Assembly: GCA_022361075.1 (NCBI GenBank)
Contig: JAKSBQ010000329.1
Coordinates: 1 to 37,938, forward strand
DNA length: 37,938 nt
Reading direction: 5' to 3'
Source of the DNA: Opitutales bacterium
Lineage (GTDB): Bacteria > Verrucomicrobiota > Verrucomicrobiia > Opitutales > JAFGAQ01
Shown here: positions 33,135-37,938 of the stretch, one piece after another
Position numbering within the stretch: position 1 is the stretch's first letter
How the letters are laid out: each line of letters starts with the position of its first letter
The notes under the pieces: generated by a model
Told to the model about the DNA's origin: nothing
Database searches by the model: none
The model's input: the letters and a program-made list of their open reading frames with translations, nothing else
Position numbers and translations under genes: made by a program

Positions 33135-33857
33135 ATGAAACACTTTGCCCTGTGCTTGCTCGTCTTCACGACAGTTCCATGCCTTTTTTCTCAGGAATTT
33201 GGTGAAGCGCCCACCAACTCCAATTCCACCCCTACGCTTGAAGAAAGAATCGAGGCATTCGACGAAGCGTTGATTCCTCGCCCAAGAAGTGCAGATGAAA
33301 CATTGGAGCCCATCACTCGGTCGTTTGTGATCGACGGCATTGAAGGTCGGCATTTAGCGCTAAAAGGCGAATCTATTTCCTTTAAAACTGCCCCACTCAA
33401 TCTGTGGCAACACGATCCATCTTCCAATGCTGAAAACTCCATCACTTTTAAAAACAGATATGAGCCCACTGTGATCATCGCAGTTTCCATTTTTGAGAAA
33501 TCCAGATTTCAAATATCCAGAGAGGATAACTCTCTTTTGGCATTTCTGGCAGGGCTCAAACAATTACATCGCGCCAAAATCGCTTTTAACGATATCCCTG
33601 AAGACTTCCGCCCTTCAGGTTTCGTGGCTAATATCCTTCGCCAGCCCACATCAATGGTGGACTACACCATTACGAGAGGAGAATCGGAAAGGACGAAAAC
33701 CCGATTTCTGACCTACTTTACGGAACTCGAGAACCAAGTAATCGAATTCAGGCTCGAAGGACCGGAGGAAAAGCTCGATACGTATAAAAACGACTTCCAC
33801 TACTTCCTGAGGAACATGTCGATCGTTCAGGATGAAGCAGAAGCATTTGGAGAATAA
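33135..33857 (+). CDS. Secreted protein of unknown function, last gene of the pilin cassette
   Basis: I do not recognise this 240-residue protein. MKHFALCLLVFTTVPCLFSQ is a Sec signal peptide; the Cys at 16 lies close to the cleavage region but does not fit a clean lipobox. A Pro/Asn/Thr-rich stretch (25-60) is followed by an alpha/beta domain (about 60-230) with RSFVIDGIEGRHLAL, PTVIIAVSIFEKSRF, a basic loop and LDTYKNDFHYFLRNMSIVQ. The closing pattern, a strand pair and a helix ending in FHYFLRNMSI, recalls small PsbP/Mog1- or DUF1795-like folds, but this is only an impression. It follows the large tip-like protein by 60 bases, a gap that holds an inverted repeat, and ends 8 bases from the convergent metH stop. 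Confidence 0.65.
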   Translation: MKHFALCLLVFTTVPCLFSQEFGEAPTNSNSTPTLEERIEAFDEALIPRPRSADETLEPITRSFVIDGIEGRHLALKGESISFKTAPLNLWQHDPSSNAENSITFKNRYEPTVIIAVSIFEKSRFQISREDNSLLAFLAGLKQLHRAKIAFNDIPEDFRPSGFVANILRQPTSMVDYTITRGESERTKTRFLTYFTELENQVIEFRLEGPEEKLDTYKNDFHYFLRNMSIVQDEAEAFGE

Positions 33858-33865
33858 TTTTTCCT

Positions 33866-36800
33866 CTAAACGTCGTAGCTCAGGTTGCTCTGCAACCATT
33901 TCTCGGTCGCTTCTACCGACATTCCCTTCCGTTTAGCATAGTCTTCTATTTGGTCTTTTTGAATCCGACCAACCTCAAAATACTTAGACTCAGGGTGGTT
34001 GAAATAGAGACCCGCAACTGAACTAGGCGGATTCATAGCAAAGGATGAGGTCAGTTCAACTCCCGTGTGTTTCTCAGCATCCAATAATTGCCACAAAATC
34101 TCCTTTTCGGTGTGATCCGGTGAAGCAGGGTAACCAGCCGCTGGTCGAATTCCCTGATATTTTTCTTTGATCAACCAGTCTGCGAATTCATGGACTTCTC
34201 CTTTGGGAGACTCAAAGCGCTGCCCAAATTGAATAATTTCAGATTTTCCAGTCTGCCACTGGTCACGAATTAGTTTATGGCAATATTCGGCGGTTCCTTC
34301 AGCAAATCGGTCCGCAATCGCCTGGATCAGAATCGCAGTATAGTCGTCTCCTCGTTTTTTGAAGTGACCAGCATATTCCTCCACTTCTTTACCAGCAGTA
34401 ACTACAAACGCCCCAAGATAATCTTCCACACCCAACGATTTTGGAGCGACAAAATCTGCGAGACATAGATAAGGATCCTCTGCATTACTGCGTTCCTTTT
34501 GTTGCCGCAAGAAATGAAAAACACTCAGAAGCTCAGATCGCTCCTCATCATGATAGAGTTCGATGTCATCACCAACTGAATTTGCCGCGAAAAGCCCTAA
34601 AACTCCTCGAATTCGGATGCGATCATTTTCGACGAGATCTTTAAGCACTTTTAAAGCGTCTTGATAAAGCTCGGTTGCCTGTTTCCCGCTGCTTTCATGT
34701 TTCAAGATCTTTGGAAACCGACCTTTCAATTCCCAGGTGTGGAAAAAGGGACTCCAATCGAAATAATCCACGATTTCCTCAGCTGGGAGTCCATCGAAGA
34801 CCTGAAGGCCCATCTTCTCAGGTTTAACCGGGTTGTATTCTAAATCAGGTAGCTTCAAACGAACGGTTTCAATCGACTCGTAACGCACGGAGCTTTGATT
34901 AGATGCATGACGTTCTGCGACCTCGATCTGCTTCTTTTTGAGTTCTTCGACGAAGGCATCACGAGACTTGGGGTTGATCAATTGATTGCACACTTGAGTC
35001 ACCAAAGAAGCATCACCGACATGAACAACTGGACCGCTGTAGTGAGGAGCGATCTTAATCGCCGTGTGGGCCCTTGAAGTCGTTGCTCCACCAATCAGAA
35101 GAGGAACATCAAATCCTTGTTTCTCCATTTCCTTTGCATTAATGATCATCTCATCTAACGAAGGAGTGATTAAACCGGACAATCCCACAAAATCAGCTCC
35201 AACCTTTTTTGCCTCCTCCAAAATATCCTGGCCTTCAACCATCACTCCCAAGTCGACAACTTTGTATCCATTACAGCCAAGTACAACCCCTACGATATTC
35301 TTACCGATGTCGTGAACATCCCCTTTAACCGTAGCGATAAGAAAAGTGCCAGCGTTGCTGCTTTCCGACTTTTCCTTTTCCATAAAAGGCTCAAGGTAAG
35401 CCACAGCCTTTTTCATGACTCTTGCACTTTTGACAACTTGAGGAAGAAACATCTTTCCCTCGCCAAAAAGTCCGCCAACAACCTTCATTCCGGCCATCAA
35501 AGGCCCCTCGATCACTTCGAGCGGCTTATCATACTTTTGCCTCGCCTCTTCAACATCTTCATCAACATGGGTCGTGATGCCCTTAACCAAGGCATGACTC
35601 AGCCTTTCTTCAACGTTGCCGTCTCTCCAGTCTTCAGATTTAGCAGCTGTTTTTATTTCCTCAGAAGAAGCCACTGCCTTTACCCCATCACCTGACAGAA
35701 ACGATTCAATGATCTCGGGATTTCCCTGTTCGATCGCCTGCTGAGCAAGGTCTCTCAATAAAGTCATCCCCTGCAACATCGCGGTGTTGATCCGGTCTTC
35801 AACAGATCCCGGATTCTTAGGTGCAGTTTTGCCTTTTACTTCCTTGTATTTCTCAGCAAGTTCGATCAAACGCTCTGTTGCTTCGGAATCCCGATTTAAC
35901 AAAACATCTTCAACAGCTGTCTTCAGAGGAGCATCAATCTCCCCGTACTCCATCAACATCCCTGGATTGACGATCGCCATGTCCATTCCCGCAGCCTGAG
36001 CGTGCTTGAGGAATGCCGAGTGCATTGCTTCTCTCACAGGATTGTTTCCTCTAAAAGAAAATGAAATATTGGATAGCCCACCACTCACTCGAGCACCAGG
36101 GCACAATTTCTTAACCTCCGCCGTGGCTTCGATGAAATTCACAGCGTAACCGTTGTGCTCCTCCATGCCTGTTGCTACGGTAAGAATATTGAGGTCGAAG
36201 ATGATGTCCTGAGGGTCCATCCCAACCTCATTCACAAGAATGTCGTAACTTCTCTTCGCAATTGCTACCTTGCCGTCTTTTGAAGCGGCCTGCCCCTTTT
36301 CGTCAAAAGCCATTACAACTACAGCCGCTCCGTACCGAGTGATTTTCTTTGCCTGCTCTTTAAAGAGATCTTCACCTTCTTTCAAACTAATCGAATTGAC
36401 GATCCCTTTGCCCTGGATGCATTGAAGCCCTGCTTCGATCACGCTCCATTTGGAGCTGTCGATCATAATTGGGACTTTGCAAATGTCCGGTTCGGAGGCG
36501 ACGAGATTAAGAAACTTCGTCATACACTCGATGCCATCGAGCATGCCTTCATCAAAATTAATATCCAGTAAATGCGCTCCTTTTTCAACCTGACTCCTGG
36601 CAATCGCCAATGCGCCTTCAAAATCACCTTTTTTGATAAGCTTCTTGAACCTCGGAGAACCGGTGACGTTGTTGCGCTCACCAACCATGATGAACGGCGC
36701 ACCACCTTCATCGAAGTTGGATGCTTCCAAACCACCCAGCCTAAGAGCAGGAGCTACCGCAGGTATCGTTCTCGTTCCAAAGGACTTCACTTCATTCGCA

Positions 36801-37792
36801 ATCGCTCGAATGTGATCAGGGGTTGTGCCACAACAGCCCCCTACCAGATTCACTAGTCCGTCTCTCGCGAAGCTACCCACTGCTTTTCCCGTATGATCCG
36901 GAGTCTCATCGTAACCCGTTTCACTCAACGGATTCGGCAAACCCGCATTGGGGTAAACATGAACAAACGTATCAGCGACTTCTGAAAGTTTTTCGAGATA
37001 GGGACGCATCAGATCAGCTCCCAGGGCACAATTCAATCCTACCGAAAGTGGCTTAAAATGACGAATTGAATTCCAAAAAGCTTCAGTCGTTTGTCCAGAC
37101 AATGTCCTTCCTGACTGATCCGTGATCGTCACTGAGATAATCACTGGCAACCTCTCCTCCATGTCATCAAAAAGTTCTTCGATACCAAAGAGAGCTGCCT
37201 TGGCGTTTAAGGTGTCAAAGATTGTCTCAACCAGAAGAAGGTCCACCCCACCTTCGATCAGGGCTTTTGCTTGCTCTTTGTAGGCCTCCTTGAGCTCGTT
37301 AAAAGTGACCGCTCGAAACTCGGGTCGATTCACATCCGGAGAAATAGAAGCCGTTCGGTTGGTCGGTCCCAAAGCACCCGCAACAAATGCTTTGCGTCCG
37401 TTCTCGGCAACAAATTCATCCACCACTTCCCGAGCAATCTTCGCTGAGTGGTAGTTGATGTCCCAGACTTTAGATTCCAATCCATAGTCCGCTTGGGCGA
37501 TACTCGTACCAGAGAAAGTGTTCGTCTCAATAATATCCGAACCCGCATCTAAAAACGCTCGGTGAATCTCTTTAATAACTTCGGGTTTTGTAAAACTGAG
37601 CAGGTCATTGTTCCCTTTCAGGTCCTTCTCAGCATCGAGTAAACTCTCGTCCCTAAAATCGGATTCCTGCAGGCGATAACGCTGGATCATCGTACCCATC
37701 GCACCATCAAGAACAGCGATCCGTTCCTTAAATAACGCTTCCAGTTGCTGCCCTTTCTCAGTGTAAGGCTTGGTATGATGCTTTTCCTGCAT
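33866..37792 (-). CDS. metH: Cobalamin-dependent methionine synthase MetH
   Basis: MetH transfers a methyl group from 5-methyltetrahydrofolate to homocysteine through methylcobalamin. The 1308-residue protein has all four modules. The homocysteine domain (about 15-340) carries zinc ligands Cys255 in GLNC and Cys320-Cys321 in GGCCG. The pterin domain (about 360-640) includes [22 protein letters not shown] and MIDSSKW. The cap and B12 domain has [12 protein letters not shown] with His827 as the cobalt ligand, followed by LSGLITPSL. The C-terminal activation domain has [15 protein letters not shown] for S-adenosylmethionine. It is about 80 residues longer than E. coli MetH (1227); much of this comes from an insertion near 655-715 between the pterin and cap domains. 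Start ATG 37792 has no Shine-Dalgarno sequence, and no cobalamin or SAM riboswitch was recognised upstream. Confidence 0.97.
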   Translation of the reverse strand: MQEKHHTKPYTEKGQQLEALFKERIAVLDGAMGTMIQRYRLQESDFRDESLLDAEKDLKGNNDLLSFTKPEVIKEIHRAFLDAGSDIIETNTFSGTSIAQADYGLESKVWDINYHSAKIAREVVDEFVAENGRKAFVAGALGPTNRTASISPDVNRPEFRAVTFNELKEAYKEQAKALIEGGVDLLLVETIFDTLNAKAALFGIEELFDDMEERLPVIISVTITDQSGRTLSGQTTEAFWNSIRHFKPLSVGLNCALGADLMRPYLEKLSEVADTFVHVYPNAGLPNPLSETGYDETPDHTGKAVGSFARDGLVNLVGGCCGTTPDHIRAIANEVKSFGTRTIPAVAPALRLGGLEASNFDEGGAPFIMVGERNNVTGSPRFKKLIKKGDFEGALAIARSQVEKGAHLLDINFDEGMLDGIECMTKFLNLVASEPDICKVPIMIDSSKWSVIEAGLQCIQGKGIVNSISLKEGEDLFKEQAKKITRYGAAVVVMAFDEKGQAASKDGKVAIAKRSYDILVNEVGMDPQDIIFDLNILTVATGMEEHNGYAVNFIEATAEVKKLCPGARVSGGLSNISFSFRGNNPVREAMHSAFLKHAQAAGMDMAIVNPGMLMEYGEIDAPLKTAVEDVLLNRDSEATERLIELAEKYKEVKGKTAPKNPGSVEDRINTAMLQGMTLLRDLAQQAIEQGNPEIIESFLSGDGVKAVASSEEIKTAAKSEDWRDGNVEERLSHALVKGITTHVDEDVEEARQKYDKPLEVIEGPLMAGMKVVGGLFGEGKMFLPQVVKSARVMKKAVAYLEPFMEKEKSESSNAGTFLIATVKGDVHDIGKNIVGVVLGCNGYKVVDLGVMVEGQDILEEAKKVGADFVGLSGLITPSLDEMIINAKEMEKQGFDVPLLIGGATTSRAHTAIKIAPHYSGPVVHVGDASLVTQVCNQLINPKSRDAFVEELKKKQIEVAERHASNQSSVRYESIETVRLKLPDLEYNPVKPEKMGLQVFDGLPAEEIVDYFDWSPFFHTWELKGRFPKILKHESSGKQATELYQDALKVLKDLVENDRIRIRGVLGLFAANSVGDDIELYHDEERSELLSVFHFLRQQKERSNAEDPYLCLADFVAPKSLGVEDYLGAFVVTAGKEVEEYAGHFKKRGDDYTAILIQAIADRFAEGTAEYCHKLIRDQWQTGKSEIIQFGQRFESPKGEVHEFADWLIKEKYQGIRPAAGYPASPDHTEKEILWQLLDAEKHTGVELTSSFAMNPPSSVAGLYFNHPESKYFEVGRIQKDQIEDYAKRKGMSVEATEKWLQSNLSYDV

Positions 37793-37846
37793 AAGGAGTC
37801 TACGTTAGCTTTGATTCTCGATCATTCAATCATGTATTCCGAAAAT

Positions 37847-37860
37847 TCGGGTTTACGCGT
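37847..37860. repeat. Short palindrome upstream of metH
   Basis: CCGAA and TTCGG pair around a two-base loop in the sequence CCGAAAATTCGG, right after the stop of the putative upstream gene. It is too short and has no T-run on the minus strand, so any role is uncertain. Confidence 0.25.
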
Positions 37861-37938
37861 CTAGTTTTATCGTCCTAAGTAGATCTTTTTCAAGTGGATA
37901 GGTACCATGACCCAGCAACATATCGTTAATCTTTTGGA
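37853..37938 (-). CDS. Possible 3' end of a minus-strand gene upstream of metH
   Basis: The frame is open from the right edge to TAA at 37853-37855 and would encode the last 27 residues, including DMLLGHGTYPLEKDLLRTIK. The composition looks protein-like, and the stop lies 60 bases before the metH start, but the stretch is too short to assign a family. If real, this gene precedes metH on the same strand, and metH could be co-transcribed with it. Confidence 0.4.
   Translation of the reverse strand, partial: QKINDMLLGHGTYPLEKDLLRTIKLDA

Noticed and set aside
37793-37938. Cobalamin, SAM or SAH riboswitch upstream of metH.
   Set aside because: Only 60 bases separate metH from a likely upstream stop, and none of the conserved core elements of these riboswitches could be recognised.

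Overview
The window looks like a piece of a bacterial chromosome of about 46% GC. It is most likely from the Verrucomicrobiota, possibly the Opitutae/Puniceicoccales side. This assignment is inferred from gene content: a full Bat (MoxR/VWA) operon, a type II secretion operon in an unusual order, a PilV/PilW/PilX-like cassette with a very large third member, and many start codons without a Shine-Dalgarno sequence. No rRNA, tRNA, CRISPR array, insertion sequence or phage gene was seen. Nothing marks the window as a mobile island.

Layout. (1) 1-3959, plus strand: a tight cluster holding the 3' end of a FAD-dependent glycerol-3-phosphate dehydrogenase-like gene, an extended SDR epimerase/reductase, a polytopic GT-C-like membrane protein and an exported, C-terminally anchored protein of unknown function. 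(2) 4190-6004: a single secreted protein with a helical middle, a Gly/Ser repeat linker and a lectin/glucanase-like C-terminal domain, ended by a strong intrinsic terminator. (3) 6268-7686: an integral membrane methyltransferase of the ICMT/PEMT type. (4) 18381-7743, minus strand: an eleven-gene type II secretion operon in the order G-H-I-J-K-L-M-D-C(like)-E-F, with several 4-base stop/start overlaps. (5) 18485-20326, plus strand: a metallo-beta-lactamase-fold hydrolase and a MECR-type enoyl reductase. (6) 20430-28854, plus strand: moxR, DUF58, a DUF4381-like protein, batA, a batB-batC fusion, batD and batE. (7) 28855-29245: an AT-rich control region. (8) 29246-33857: two prepilin-like genes, an 854-residue pilin-tip-like protein and a secreted protein. 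(9) 37792-33866, minus strand: cobalamin-dependent methionine synthase metH, preceded by what may be the last codons of another minus-strand gene.

How the genes work together. The type II operon supplies pseudopilins (G, H, I, J, K), the inner-membrane platform (F, L, M and a C-like protein), the ATPase (E) and the outer-membrane secretin (D). No prepilin peptidase is present in the window, so it must act from elsewhere. The 29-33 kb cassette would need the same peptidase and an assembly motor, and could feed this system or a separate type IV pilus. The Bat operon encodes a MoxR ATPase together with VWA and TPR proteins of the envelope stress/aerotolerance type.

The most notable anomaly is in batD. 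An in-frame TAA (27929-27931) interrupts a frame that stays open for 46 more codons, and that frame ends exactly in a GTGA overlap with the natural batE start. This points to a nonsense mutation, a sequence error or readthrough. The best candidate for an under-described system is the pilin cassette at 29246-33857. I did not see a clearly unprecedented defence or mobile system.
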